Shown here: positions 33,792-46,717 of the stretch, piece by piece
How the letters are laid out: each line of letters starts with the position of its first letter
Numbering within the stretch: the first letter of the stretch is position 1
The notes under the pieces: model-generated
Database searches by the model: none
Told to the model about the DNA's origin: nothing
What the model saw: the letters and a program-made list of their open reading frames with translations, nothing else
Assembly (NCBI GenBank): GCA_963565915.1
Contig: OY751488.1
Coordinates: 4,340,001-4,404,000 of the forward strand
DNA length: 64,000 bases
DNA from: Entoloma clypeatum
Lineage: Eukaryota; Basidiomycota; Agaricomycetes; Agaricales; Entolomataceae
Direction: 5' to 3'
Translations under genes and position numbers: made by a program

Positions 33792-36048
33792 AGTCAAGTC
33801 TCGATGAGATGTTGACAAGATTCGCTGGCACAATCCAAACTTAAACACACTGATAACAGCCAATCACAATCCACCTATTGCCTTCTTGATAACCGATTCA
33901 ATCTCCGACATCTCTCCTTCAAGCTTCTCCTCCTTCCCCGCCATTACAACCACCGGCAGTCTACCCACCATCCACACCGACCACTTTCACTCTCTCTTGA
34001 CATATACCCAACACTCTCTCGCTCTCAACAAACTCCAGGGTCGCCTCCGAAAAATTTCACGCCCCCGTTGCCCGGTCATCAATGTGTCCGACGCGGGATC
34101 GACAACCAAGAGAAAAAATATTTTAAAAAAAATACTTCCACTCCGCCTCATGCACGGCATTAATCCTTCAATCCATCTCCGTCCCCACTTTACCTTTAGA
34201 TTACACACTTGCTCAAACTTTTTCAATCCAACTCTCTTTTTTCCGTCCACCTCCCATACCTTCCTCGGTAAATTCCGGTCTGGGTAACTCAATTACGACA
34301 AAAAAAACACCCGCATCCAGCAACAATCCCATTCGTCCCTCCATTCCACGTTTCAACTTTGATCGGTGACACAACCTTTGATTCCGTGAAATATTTGATA
34401 AGGATAAATTGATTAGATCAACATGTCAAGTTCAGTAACCTGGTCTTTCCCCCCCACAACGCCGTTCTCCTGGTTCGCACCCACCTTGAAGATCCCCGCA
34501 GCATGCTAAATCGGAAACAAGAATTCAACGGCGCTCACACCCAGCCCTCTCCATCAATTCATGCCTCCCTTGAGCCTGCATTGTGCCCTCGGACCATCGC
34601 GCTAAGCGACATCCCTCGGCAGAGATAGAGCCCACCCATCCCCCACCCAACCCCACGCATCCTCCTTCGCAAGCTAGAGTTACAATCCCAGCCCACCTGA
34701 CTGGAACGTCAACAGCGCCGAAATGAGCAACCGATTAGATTACCCCGTTTTCCAGGGTAACCCTTGACAATAAATCAAGGTTCCAAATTATCAATTATCA
34801 AACTCCCCACCATCACCGCGTGGCAGATAAGATCTCGAGCCTCTTTCTCACCATCGACGTACATCAGCATACATCCTTATCTACCCTTTTTTTTTTTTTT
34901 TCGCTCCCCCCTGTCCCCTGATAAGATCGTGATTCCTCTGGGGCGAGGTTTTTTACGTGTACAAAAGTAGTAAGGGTTAACACCGCCATGCTGCCGTGCA
35001 CATGTAGCGGTATACGTTCCGGTACACACAAAGATTCAGTTGAATATCATACTGTACATATCTATCGTTCCGACTCCACTGGTGTGTGGCAGAAGCGAAA
35101 TCGTTCTGCCATCCCCTGCAACCAGGTCCGAATCACACGATACTCGGAAGAGGAAGAGGACGACGCGAGGACCGGCCGACGTCAACCATCGTGCAAACCT
35201 GAATGTTACCCGTTGACCCCCCGCGGCCATGATCGGGATGGCCATAAGCCTATCTGACACGTTTTGTACAGGAGTGATTGTAGCAGACACTGATAAGGAA
35301 CATCTCGGCCGAGACATGCGTTCGTGGCACTCGGGCTGGAGCGTCGACCTTGCGTTGACCAGTGGTCAATCAATGAGTAGTTACGTCGTGATTCCTCTCC
35401 AACTCAAGGTAAGCGGAAGTAAACGAACGAGGGGGGAACCGGATCGGGGTAGGAGTTGGAGGCTGGGATCTGTAGACTGACCAAGACCAAAAACCGTGGC
35501 TTCTCTTTCGAATCCCACTCTACTACTTAGTGCTCTCATCATCATCGGAGTCCAGCGGCGTTTTCTTGCATGCAGAGTCCAAGTAGATCTGCTCATCGAC
35601 CGTGCCAGTACTTGGAAGTAAGTCATACGGAGTCATTTCATAATCCCCGATCGACACAATTTGCGCATGCCCTGACACTCTTTCACAACTGTGTATAAGC
35701 GTTACTCGTAATCTCATCTAGGCCGCCCCGAGCGCACCTTCCAACATTGTCTGCCACGGGATGCGGCAGAGGACGCAAATCGGTTTCCCCCGACTCGCGT
35801 CACGTGACGCGTTTGGCCGGGCTTGCCATTCAAATCGGAATACATTTGGAGGTCTATCGCGCGACGACTCAATGCCTGAATTTAACCATCGCCATGCATG
35901 ATGGATGATCAAGCGGCATCATTAATACAGTAGAATACGTGCTGACCTATATCTTGAGGCACCCCTCCAAATGTTTCTGAGGTTAATAAGACATCTATAT
36001 TACAAAAAAAACCTTGTCGTGTATTCCAGACCAAAAAAAAACGAATGA
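33792..36048. promoter_or_regulatory. 2.2 kb gene-free region upstream of the GATA gene
   Basis: No coding unit is supported. GATAA words occur at about 33886, 34390, 34828 and 34921 and may be autoregulatory sites. A T-run lies at 34888-34901, and CACGTG at 35802-35807. Low-scoring frames near 35030-35720 lack domains. Confidence 0.45.
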
Positions 36049-38268
36049 TCAAAGAGTGTAAAAAAATCCAACTTGGCCCTCCAGCGGTTCCATGAGCTTG
36101 CCTGCCTTGGACAGTCTGTTCGATCGTCGGAAATGCAGACTGGTGAGACACAGGACGACGATCAAGAGGCATTGTGATCCAATAGCCGTTGCTAGACCAG
36201 GGAGAAATCGAGGTGCATCTTGTGTACGAAACGCGAGGGTCCCTATCATAGCACCCACACTACCAACCTTTAGACCATTCTGGACTGCTCTTCAAAGACA
36301 GATATTATTATTGACATCTATCACGGGGTGTTGGAAAGACATACCGCTTGGTATGAGTCACTAGATTGTTGGAGATCTGAAAAAAAAAAAAATCAGCCAT
36401 CGCATCCCATGGGACACAGCTGGAAATACTTGCGTAGGCCAGGATGCCAGGCCCAGTTCCCTGGTTCCCACAAACGGCAAGAAAAATGCCTGGCAGGGAG
36501 GTCAACAATGAACCGGCGGAGTTGGACGGTGTATTACCGAGATATCTGACTCCACTGTGGGAGGCGAAGGCTGCCGTGAGCAACCCCGCGATGCAAATGA
36601 GGGCAGACAGAACGATAAAGCCAGTTCGGTGCTTTGTTTTATCCGAGGCCCAAGAGAAGAACACCATGAACAAGACCTGCTACCTGCAATCAGTTATCAT
36701 TCCAAGTCTTCAGGCCTGACGTACGGAGCAGAAGTAAGGCGGTGCACTCTAGAGAAAGAAGATTGATGGTGGGCGAATCACGGACTGAGTGTGACTGACT
36801 CACGAGAAGTAAAGACTCTGTTTTGCCCATTCCCATTCCTTGGAGGATGATCGGCATAAAGTAGGCTTGAGCATCTGAGCATGCGACGTGAATATTGGTT
36901 CTCACAGAGGGACAGGATAAACGAACATGCGGGTAAGGAGATACACGCGGACATGATTCCTGTCGACGTTCAAATTGTGAGTCAGTGTGGGGCCAACTTC
37001 GTAGACCTCGTTCGCGAGTGCACCCACCATATGCCCAGATATGCCAGTCACATAGATGTTTCGATACCTTTTGTTTAGTTAATGGATCAGGAAGCGAGTC
37101 TCCCCGATCCTCTTCAACGCGTTTCAGGACGAGAGCGGTTTGCTCTGGCGTCAGAAATTTGTTTCGATGAGGGAAGTCTGGGACGAAAAACCAACACAAC
37201 ACCCCGAAGAAGAGAGTTAAGGTACCCTCGATTATCTAACGTCACCCATTTATGAATGACAAAGCGAAATGATTGTGAAGGATCTGGTACTCACAAAAAT
37301 CCATGCCCAACCCTTGATACCACGTCGCCCGTCAAGCAGGGTGAACGTGTATGCTAATATCGGGCTCAGTGCACTAATGATTGTAGGTACCAAAAGAAAG
37401 TAAGCCATTCTACCAGATTACCGTAAGTATCATTTCCAGATCATGTTGAAGATGCACACCGTTTCTGTACTTCGTGACGTGTGTACCTAGGAGCTCGGTG
37501 AGCGTTTTGGGAATCATTGTGAATCGGTGCGAGACTGACCACGTCGGAATGATGAAAAACATCGTGGGCAAGAGAGACGCCTTGGAGTCATCGTCAGCCG
37601 AAAATTCTAAGCACGTGGCAGATCGTCTACCCCGAGGATTCCCAGCAAGAGGCGCGTCAAAATGAGACAGCCCCATGTGGGCACAAATGCCGTCGCAAGT
37701 TGGACAGCACCCGATGCAGTGATGATAAACGTCAGCCAGTTGCGCGCGCCGACCTTTCGCATAAGAAATAATCCAGGTAGTGGGCTACAGTAACAATGAC
37801 ATGACCTCAGCACAGGCAAAAAAAACGGGTAAGAAATAGCTCACTGACAATAAGATGTAAGGGATAGAGTCAAGTGATGATATGATGCTGTAACGATTCC
37901 CTGTTTGGAGTTTCTTTACATGCTACAGAGTCAGGATGGCAAGAGAAGCAAAGAAGGATAGATTTGCTGACGAGATCGACACCCATGCCCGCAGTGTATG
38001 CTGCTCCAATGTTGATTCGATCAATGTCAACCATAGAGAATGACAATGCCAAGAAGGGTATGATGCGCCAATCAACATAACGCCTATAGATATACTGTAT
38101 GAGTGATCGCAGAGCTTGAGAATTATCATTGTCATACATCGTCTTCTTCTCGAATACAGAGTTATAACGGCTATCGTCGGCCTCAGGCTTAATTGAGTCA
38201 ACGGACGAGGCTTTCGGGGTGCTTGACTTGGATGGATTGTCATCCTTCGATATGGACGGCATTGGCAT
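36049..38268 (-). CDS. MFS transporter, anion:cation symporter (Dal5/allantoate permease) family
   Basis: A 12-TM type carrier spliced from many short exons. The hydrophilic start (MPMPSISKDDNPSKSS) leads to VDWRIIPFLALSFSMVDIDR and INIGAAYTAGMG, the first-TM signature of the ACS family. KVGARNWLTFIITASGAVQL, VPTWGCLILTRLLLGILGV, TEQTALVLKRVEEDRGDSLP, FPHRNKFLTPEQ, YLGNTPSNSAG, FLAVCGNQGTGPGILAYAS and GAMIGTLAFRTQDAPRF follow in order and are characteristic of fungal nicotinate, pantothenate and allantoate carriers. Ends EGQVGFFYTL-stop. The substrate cannot be told from sequence. Start codon chosen as the first ATG after stop-rich upstream DNA. Confidence 0.85.
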
Positions 38269-39399
38269 TAAAAAAAATGGGAGGGTAACCTGGAAAGACT
38301 CGGGTCACTGTCGGAAAGCGCTTTATGTATAGTTGTTCGTCCGCTGAGAAACAGGAGGGCCATGTGCATGACCTTAGGGTCATCTAGTCATGGGAACACT
38401 ATGGATGAGGCAGTAGGATTCCCGGTCGACGGAGCTCCCACTCTTGCGTAGTGCTGCCGTATGGCGAGGTACCAGCCTAATGTAGGGTTTTCTGCCAGAG
38501 ATTAGTCATAGGTGCAAGGCTCACTCTGACGCGCACCTTCTATCGCGCAGGCGACTCGAGAATGATGTAAATGCGGAGATCTGCTGCGAGACAGTGCTTG
38601 GACAGAATCAGCCACACTGGAAGCACCCTGATGGAAATAAAACTTGATCTCACACGTCCAGAGGCAATCCAGGGACAGTCAATCGCGCCATCTTCCATAA
38701 CCTCCAGGGCGGGGCATAGAACTGAGGACTACTGAGGAATAGCGATATGCCGTGAAACATCTATCCACACTGGCAGTTGTGTGGGTAAAAAGAGGGGTGG
38801 GGGAGAGAAAGATGATGAACCAGGAGCTAGAATGGTCAGTCGTGACTAGAAAGTCGAGAAGATTGGAAATTGGACTCACGAAGGCTCCCACTCGTTGAAT
38901 CAAGGGATGTATGCCTCGACCGACCGTCGACCCGAAGCAAACCTTCTGAATCACGAAAGCTTTTCGCGTGAGAAGGAGACTGTGTACGAAGGAGGATCAA
39001 CATCGCAATCTCTGCCCGCAATTCGACCAGACCATCCCACAAGGCTTAACCGGTCACTTCGAGTCCTTCTCATCTTTCCAGTAGACTGTTGGACAACACT
39101 CACTTAGATTTCGTGTTGCCAACTTTCCCTTCCGCCGCGATGCGGGTGTATGTCCGGGTGTCACATTCTGGCGACTCTCATCATATGGGTTTCCGGGAAC
39201 TGTCTTAATAGACTAATCATGGCATTCAGGGCTCCTCGGGATAGCAAAAGCGTGGGTTGGCAGAATTTCTGACACGGTCCACGGAGTGCGATGCTGGGAT
39301 TCGGTTGAGAGTGAATAGCCACAAATTGTTCAAAACACGTGATCTTCTGAGATCACGGAGCAGCCATTTGGGGACTTCATCGACAACACAATGATGAGT
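38269..39399. other. Intergenic, no supported gene
   Basis: A 1.1 kb spacer. Short frames at 38679-39107 have no domain. A CACGTG lies at 39337-39342, beyond the 3' end of the SDR paralog. Confidence 0.35.
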
Positions 39400-40653
39400 T
39401 TATTGGGTGGGTATTGTACTAGATAGAGTATATTCTCTTTTTCTATCCTGCGCAACCCCGCCTGCCTCACTCACCACAAAATCTCCCACCTCCCCGATCC
39501 ATGAGCAGTTGATGTACGCCCCACGCATGTCGTCTTCCCGCTCGCCGCGCCCGCCCACCGCTGCGTACACGAGCTGCCGAGAGCCCTGTTCCGTCGTCCG
39601 CGCGAGGACCTTTTGCAAGGCGACAAAGAGGGCCGCTCCAATGCCCGTGATGTCCCGGCGCAGCTCAGAGAAGCAGAAGCCGGGATTGACGGAGTTGACG
39701 ATGACGGAGTGGGGCGATGCCGGGATGCGGTCGGTGAGCGCACGGGCGAAAAAGACGTTGAGGACTGGATAGGTACGATGTGCGTTGGTACTGGTACTGG
39801 CCATCGAGGGTAGAAAAACGGGGGTTACGGACGTTTTGTGTCATTGTAACGATAGGTCATGACCCTGGTGGGGGGATGTGAGCTCCAGCAGGCGAAGGGA
39901 AATCATAATAAAAAGTCAAGGGAGATGAAGCGGACTTTGATGTGCAGTGTTCCTTGCTGCCGAATGTCTTGAGAATGTTCGACTGTTCGAGGACGTTCTT
40001 GAGCGTTTTCACATCGGCCAGCATGTGCAGTTCGCTGGTGACGACCACGAGCCGCGGTCGCGTTGCGTGGTCTTCGCCCGTTTGGATCATGCGAGGGAGC
40101 AGAAGCAAGGCGAGGAGCGAGAGAGAGAGGTTGTTCACTTGAAATCTGTAATTTGACCCACGCATTGTGAATAAAGACGTGTCGAGGAGCGAAATGTTGA
40201 ACTCACGAAGATTCCCAGCCGTCGGTCGTGGCTTCGTATTTGTTTTGAAAGACAGCAGCGTTTTCGACGAGTATATCCAAACGCCCGCCACCGTCTTTGT
40301 CGAACTTGTCGGCGAAAGCCTTTACGGAGGCGAAGTCGCTGAGGTCGAGGAGCCAGAGCTCAGCTGAGCCGTAACCGGTCTCCTTCGCGAGTTCTGTAGA
40401 TCAATGAGGTCGAAAGCGTGTATCTTCGTCCAGCGCGACCGAGTACATGGTACCTTGAATCGCAGCCGCGCCTTTGGCTGGGTTCCGGCAAGCCAGGATC
40501 AGCCGACCGGGTGTCATCCTCGCAAAATGCTTCGACGCCTCGAATCCGAGGCCGGTGTTGGCGCCGACGACGACGACAGTCTTTCCGGAGAGGTCGACCT
40601 CGTCTACGGGAGGCAGCTTGGTGAATTGGTCGCTGTGGAGTCAGACGAGCCAT
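39400..40653 (-). CDS. Short-chain dehydrogenase paralog, decaying or mis-started copy
   Basis: Paralog of the SDR at 4841-6178 with the same exon plan: VVVVGANTGLGFEASKHFAR, ETGYGSAELWLLDLSD, LVENAAV, QVNNLSLSLLALLLLPRMIQ, the catalytic exon TYRYNDTK followed by LLNVFFARALTDRIPAS, and VNSVNPGFCFSELRRD. Differences suggest loss of function. The ATG at 40653 (MARLT) is out of frame with the GANTGLGF frame, a TGA lying between them. Two donors are weak (GTCCGC, GTCCGT). The final exon encoding DELVEILEAV onward is missing, so the frame ends AQDRKREYTLSSTIPTQ-stop. It could still be functional with an unseen upstream exon. Confidence 0.65.
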
Positions 40654-42666
40654 TGCGATTAGGAAAAAAGGAGAGGTTAGGACGCGAACAGGTCCGTCAG
40701 GTCTGTTTATACGTCGAAAGATATGGCTGGTTCGCCGTAGGGCTACGTGGTCTCCTCTGCCGAGCACAAGTATTCGTTGCTATTATTAGTAACTGATAGA
40801 GATCTTCTCGTTCAAACCACCCGACCCTCGCTTGCGATTCCAAACAATCCCCAAGTGTGATATGTACAATATTGATACAAAAAGTTCAATTTTCTCTGTA
40901 GCGCCTCATGTAGGAAATGACACATACTAATGTGGTAATCAGTCAAAACGTTGGAAGGACCTATGTCACTGACTTGGGGGTTTCTTGCGTTGAGAAAAAC
41001 GACTCTACGCACCAGAAAACGCCGCAGCCAAATTTCGCAATCTAGGGCACCCAGAAGCCACGGCCCCCCAAGCCAGCGGACGTCAGCTTGAACAATGGCA
41101 GTAAGAAATGGTGACCGAGAGTGAGGGTTCGTAGCTTGCAAAAAGGCTGAGAAACTGGTGTAAATGGTGATGGAATATAGAGCAAAGATTACGAAGTGAA
41201 CCGGCCCAGCAGGAAAGCTGACCGAGACAGCCCGCGAGGCAGGTGGATAGGTTCCGTGTGACGCAATGTGAGCTGCAGTGAGGATACAGGCAGATGTTCC
41301 AAGCACTGCAGAGGGTTTGGTAGCAAAAGAGGGTGCCCCAATGATTGATAAGATTCGAAGAGGATCAGGAGACTGAGTCGGAAATGTGACTGAAAAAAGA
41401 GCTGGGCAAGGAAAAATTCAAGTTCAACGAGTCCTTGTGAAGACATGATAGCTTTCGCCACACCGGAATCAATCGAGGTGCTCCATCTTGTGGTTTAGTT
41501 GACTGGTAAAAATCCCAGCGGCCATTAGCCCGGTGTTCCTCGTGCGGAGCCAAGAAGTCGAAACAAGCGATCTTGGGAGATATGGAAACCCTCCAGCGAT
41601 GGGACATTGTCGAACCGGCCCCGCTCGGAAGCGCCTTTGTTGGTGGAAAGACACACGTAACACAAAATTGGGAATAGAAGCCAGGTGCGAGATGTATGAC
41701 ATGAAAGGGTGTGAGCCGAGGAGTTGGCCGATTAATATCAGGACCAGTGGAGATGCCTTGATGGACAGGAAGATAGTCCTCCGATCCCCCAGGTCATCCA
41801 GTGCTAGTTTGGTCCGAACAACGCACCCATCCATCTTCCCGGGAGATTCCTGACAGAACGGTCCAAGGGCGCAAAACGGCTATTCGAGACGAAAGAAATG
41901 GAGGAATCCTCAAGGCATTTTGGGAGGTGAAAGGAACAAACCACGGGGAATTTTCGCGACAGCTCAGTTCGTGGTCGCTGCCATGGCTCGCCCTCGTGTC
42001 ACAACTGCCGTTTGGTGCCAACGTGAATTTCCGAAAAAGCCTCGTCGCCATGCTCCCCTCATATGCTGTGGGATCACCAACCTTGGGCTGGAGTTTGGCT
42101 GGCGTTGACAGTGTTAAATGATCGTTGGTGGCAGGGCTATTCTCCATCAATGCCGCCCGTATCCTCAGCAGTCTTCAGCAAGCACCCCCCCATGAGGATT
42201 ACTACAGTGCGTTGCACTGCAAGGGACATCCAGCGCCTTGGAAGGTAGAATTGTACAGGTCCTTCAAGTTGCCCGCATTCGCAAGGGGCCAAGGGCAGTT
42301 CTGTTCATTCCCTTGGCTAGGAATTGTCGCGTTGCGGCACTACCAAGCGACAAAAGTTGTCCGACTCGGAGACCTTGGTCGTCATTATGGCAAAGGCCTA
42401 GACTCAGAACCTTGAGTGAGCAAGATGATGAATATCCCAGTGGATGACGCGCGTCGGAGGCAAGTATTTGAGTTGAAATGCATTATCATTGTGCAAGGCG
42501 GTTGGTTGGTTTGATTGATCGATCTCGCCAGCAGCGCGGATAAAAGGTGTGTACATTTGAAAAAAAAAATCAAACGCAATGATATTTCAAAATTGAATGT
42601 TTGGATACAATCGTCCCGACAAACAGGTTCTCCTCCTCCTGACCTTTGACTGCTCAACGCTGCAGA
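40654..42666. other. Unresolved region with membrane-like segments
   Basis: Minus strand 40812-41834 contains hydrophobic stretches (HFVIFALYSITIYTSFSAFL, FLSIKASPLVLILIGQLLG), and plus strand 41920-42420 contains AQFVVAAMARPRV and VQVLQVARIRKGPRAVLFIP. Neither strand gives a spliced frame I trust or a family I recognise. A decayed multi-TM gene is possible. Confidence 0.25.
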
Positions 42667-44758
42667 ATGGCTCTTCCCACCCATGGCCGTGTTATAATCG
42701 AAACAACCGTCGGCGAAATTGATATTGAAATCTGGTCCAAGGTCAGTTGCATCGATCTCTTGTTTGCATATTTTGGCCTAAAAAAAACCCCAACAGGAAA
42801 CACCCAAAACATGTCGAAACTTTCTGGCCCTGGCCATGGAGGGTCCGTAAGTCTCCCTCAAAGCCGCCCTTCGTCGTATCTAACCGTATGATATGTAAAG
42901 GTTACTATGATGGCGTTATTTTTCATCGGTGCGACGCGCGTCTCTTCGCATACCATATCTCGGGTCTGATGGGTCGAATGAAGAATCGTGCCAGGATTTC
43001 TAGTGCAGACCGGCGACAAGACTGGGACGGGGGCCGGGGGAGAATCTTTCTATGGGGGTATGTCACCTCCTCACGAGTTACCCCGTCGTCTGTTTTCCTC
43101 ACTTCGTCGTCTATCCAACATTACAGAGCCGTTCGAAGACGAGATACACCCCCGCCTGCGCTATTCCCACCGCGGTATAGTGGGCATGGCAAACAGTGGA
43201 ACGAAGAATTCGAATGACTCGCAATTCTTCATCACGTTGGGTAATGCGGCCTCGTTATGCAAGTCCCAGCAGAAAACGTTGACTGATTCTTCCCAGATAG
43301 AGCGGACGAGTTGCATGGAAAGAACACCCTGTTTGGGCGATGTATGGGTGACACAATATTTAGTACGTGCGGGTAAATTGCTACTTTCCCGACCCTCAAT
43401 AATGTGTTATCAAAAGATGTAATGAAGATCGGAGAAATGGGTGCGAAATTACATGGGGGAAATAGTGTTCAACCATTGATGATTTTGCAGAGATCAATGC
43501 GGAGGGTCGGCCTGTATAGCAAGTTTCGTCTCCATATCTTTTCCTTGCCAATGCTAATGGTGCGATAGCCCTCCAAAGATTAAAACCATCCGCATTGTCA
43601 ATAATCCTTTCGACGACATCGTCCCCCGAATAACGGCAGCGGAAAAGAGGGCACAACAAAGAGCAAGGGAAGATGCACAGCGGGAGCGAGAAGAACAAGA
43701 GAGAAGGAAAGGTGCCAAGAAGTGGGTCGAATCATGAACCTTCCAAATTTTACCCCCCCTGAAGCGTCATCTAGGAATGTGAAGCTTCTCAGCTTTGGTG
43801 CTGATGAGGGCGGAGAAGAAGAGGAGGAACCGACTTTCCAAAAGAAGTCCATCTATCGACCAGACTGTGCGCTTCCAAAATATGTATATGTCGCATTGGT
43901 ACCGCGGTTGACTTTAGTCTGACAGTGATCATAAACCCGGAGCCGACCACTGTCATCCCGGATTTCGTGTCGCAAAATCCGATACGCAGCCGAGAAACAC
44001 CCGCGGAGGCTTCAAGAACGAAGAAGGGCGACCAAGTACGCATCCTTTGTGGGGGGCAGGTCTTTGAGCTCATACATCTTAACGCAGGTTGACAAGCCCT
44101 CCAAGAAGAAGGAAGAGTTGGATGTTTTGAAACTGCGTCAAAAGCATGCAGAGGAGCAGGATGCCGGACGGTAAACGTTGTCCCTCACCCATCGGGTTCC
44201 TCGCCCTGACTGCCCCGTCCCAGCACCGCACGCACGGCTGAGATAGAGAAGATGGAAGCAGATATTCGACGGCTTACAAAACGCCGGGATGGGGACGACA
44301 GCGACGACGAGCCGTCGAAGAAGAAACCAAAGAAGTCGTACCTCCAACAAGAACTCGATAAATACGCCGAGGGCCGCAGGTCGAACCGGAAGGGCAAGCG
44401 GAAGGACGAAGGCGACGTTCTCGCGGCGCTGAACAGTTTCCGAGGGAAACTCAAGAACATTTCGTTGGATGCGGATGAGGAGGAGGGTGATGGTGATGGT
44501 GATGCGGGCAAGGCTGTGGATGATAAGAAGCCAGGGGGAGGAGAAGAGGATGTGGGGATGGAAGTTGATGATGATCGCGGATTCATGAGCCATGCGCTAC
44601 ACTTCCCCAAGGATGATGGGGAGGAGACGCGGAAGGCTGAGAGGGATTATGAGGTTATTGATCCTCGGCAGAGGGGTGCAAAGGCGAAGGAGGAAGAGCG
44701 GGAGAGGAAGAGGCAGATGAAGGCGAGAGGGGGCGGTGGCGGCCGGCATCGGCGGTGA
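42667..44758 (+). CDS. cwc27: Spliceosome-associated cyclophilin CWC27
   Basis: A cyclophilin domain opens with MALPTHGRVIIETTVGEIDI and EIWSKETPK, continuing [54 protein letters not shown] and FFITLDRADELHGKNTLFGR. The residue equal to Trp121 of cyclophilin A is glutamate here (DELHG), as in human CWC27, which has no detectable isomerase activity. The long charged C-terminus has NVKLLSFGADEGGEEEE, coiled-coil EIEKMEADIRRLTKR, KKSYLQQELDKYAEGRRS and RGFMSHALHFPKD, standard for CWC27, a component of the activated (B-act) spliceosome. About eight short introns; ends in a Gly/Arg tail. Confidence 0.93.
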
Positions 44759-45050
44759 ATCCTCGCAGCTATGATACCTGCCTGCATATGCAAAAGTCTC
44801 ACAGATTAGTGGTATCGCCCCGAATATGTCAAGGTTGACAACGTGTCCTACATAACACTACAATAAGGTTCCATTGAAATGAAACAAGGATCGCATTTAT
44901 TTATTTGAAACGAGATCGCTTCTTGAAGGTCAAATGTCGGTGTCAGAATGGTTACCTAAGCACTGAAACACCGCCTTTGTGTCCTTTGGCCTTCAAAAAA
45001 CCTGCTCTCTACCAGCAAGCACATCAATCCCGAACAACATCACAGCCATA
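44759..45050. other. Intergenic
   Basis: Spacer between CWC27 3' end and ubc6 start. Nothing supported. Confidence 0.35.
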
Positions 45051-46375
45051 ATGGCCAGTAAAGCCGCCCAGAAACGTGTACGTTCCCCTCCCCATTCTGT
45101 CAAAATACCTCGTCTCTAACGACCGTGACAGCTTACGAAGGAGTACGTTGCAATGCAAAAAGAGCCGCCGCCATTTGTATGGGCAGTTCCTGACGAGAAG
45201 AACATCCTGACCTGTGCGTTCACGTTTTTTTCCCCTAATTTTCCGAACCTGAATTGACTCTGAGGAATTCATCGCAGGGAACTACCTTATCGTACGAGAC
45301 TTTGGGGCTTGATTTTCATCATCTCGCTGACATGGCGATATAGCGTGGTCCCCCCGATTCTGTTTTTGCCGGCGGAGAGTACCATGGCGTTCTTCTCTTC
45401 CCATCGGAATATCCCTTCAAGCCCCCAGGGATCAAGGTGCGTAGTTGGGACTACCCACGCCGAGGATTTTAAATTGATGCCACTGGCGCTGATTAGATGA
45501 TAACACCCTCCGGTCGTTTCCAGCCTGACAGAAAAATCTGCTTCTCGATGTCCGATTTTCACCCAGGGACGGTGCGTCATATGGCTTTCGGGTTCGGGGG
45601 CTGATGATAACTGACGTCGTTTCATCCATCAAAGTGGAATCCCGCTTGGAGTGTGGCCACCATGTGTGTAACATTCATTCACCTTTCGCCCTCGGTGGCC
45701 CCAACTGTGATTGATGTCTTTCCCTACAGCTTGACGGGTCTTTTATCATTCATGCTGTCCGACGAGATGACGACAGGGTCCGTCACCTCCTCCGATCCCC
45801 ATAAGCGGGGCTTCGCTGCAGCCAGCCACGGTTGGAACCTTACTCAGCAACGTTTCAAGGACGCTTTCCCCGACGTGAGTTTTTTCAAGTTCACATATCC
45901 CCGTATTTTCCGAGGCTTCGGGGAATCCAAGCCAGTTCGGCCCGGACGATTCTTCCTTTCCCAAACCTCTGTTCTCTCTCTCATAATGAATGCGATGCTA
46001 ACTGGCCATCTTTGGCAGTACTGCACCGCCGAACTTCGTGACCTGCCTAATATGGGGATCAAGGAACGAGGGAAGGCCGACGTTCCCATCAAACTACCGC
46101 TCTTTTCGATGCCGTCTTCCCCTATGATCCAGTCCCCGGCAGCTCGTCTTGAACTTGGTCCGTCGCCGTCATCTTCCGCCATCACCCCCTCTGCGTCGTT
46201 CAACCTCCTGCCAGCCCCTCTTCTTGTGGCGAGTCCATCGACAGGGAAGAACGATGACGGCAAAAAGCCTGCCCCTGGTCTAGCCGTTACCTGGGGCCGT
46301 GTCATTTGGGAGAAATGGAGATGGGGAGTCTTGATCGCTCTCGCCGTAATTGTTTCTCGGTTCTCGTCGATTTGA
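45051..46375 (+). CDS. ubc6: ER-anchored ubiquitin-conjugating enzyme E2 (Ubc6/UBE2J type)
   Basis: Start MASKAAQKR, intron, then LTKEYVAMQKEPPPFVWAVP, DEKNILTWNYLIRGP, LLFPSEYPFKPPGIKMITPS, and the catalytic segment DRKICFSMSDFHPGTWNPAW with the active-site Cys in the Ubc6 pattern (Cys followed by xSMSDxHPxTWNP, no HPN triad). LLSFMLSDEMTTGSVTSSD and the C-terminal helix follow. A Ser/Pro linker leads to a final transmembrane segment WRWGVLIALAVIVSRF, a tail anchor. Acts in ER-associated degradation. Exon borders are GT-AG, with five or so introns. No other gene of that pathway is adjacent. Confidence 0.94.
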
Positions 46376-46717
46376 ACCCGAGATGCAATAGTCCTCTCCT
46401 TTTCTAGATTCTACTCTTTCACATATTGGGGGGCTAAGTGGGGGGTAGTGCAGCTTATTGCAAGTCCTTTTTCTTTCTTTCTTGGTTTCAGGTCCGATTC
46501 ATCCTATTTAACTCCACGATCTTTTCCCTTTTTCCATAATCCCTGGTGTATTTCTAAAACACTACATACACATACTCAAACGCAGCAGCCTAACTGGCCA
46601 ATCAATATCATACCCTTTCGCTTCGTTGCTCGGTCATTTGCAGCACACATCGGGTATACATACATAATAAGCGATTGGGCAGAATCACCGCACAATGAAT
46701 GTAACCCTGTTCCCGAT
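46376..46717. other. Intergenic, convergent 3' ends
   Basis: Lies between ubc6 (plus) and thymidylate kinase (minus). No gene seen. Confidence 0.4.
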
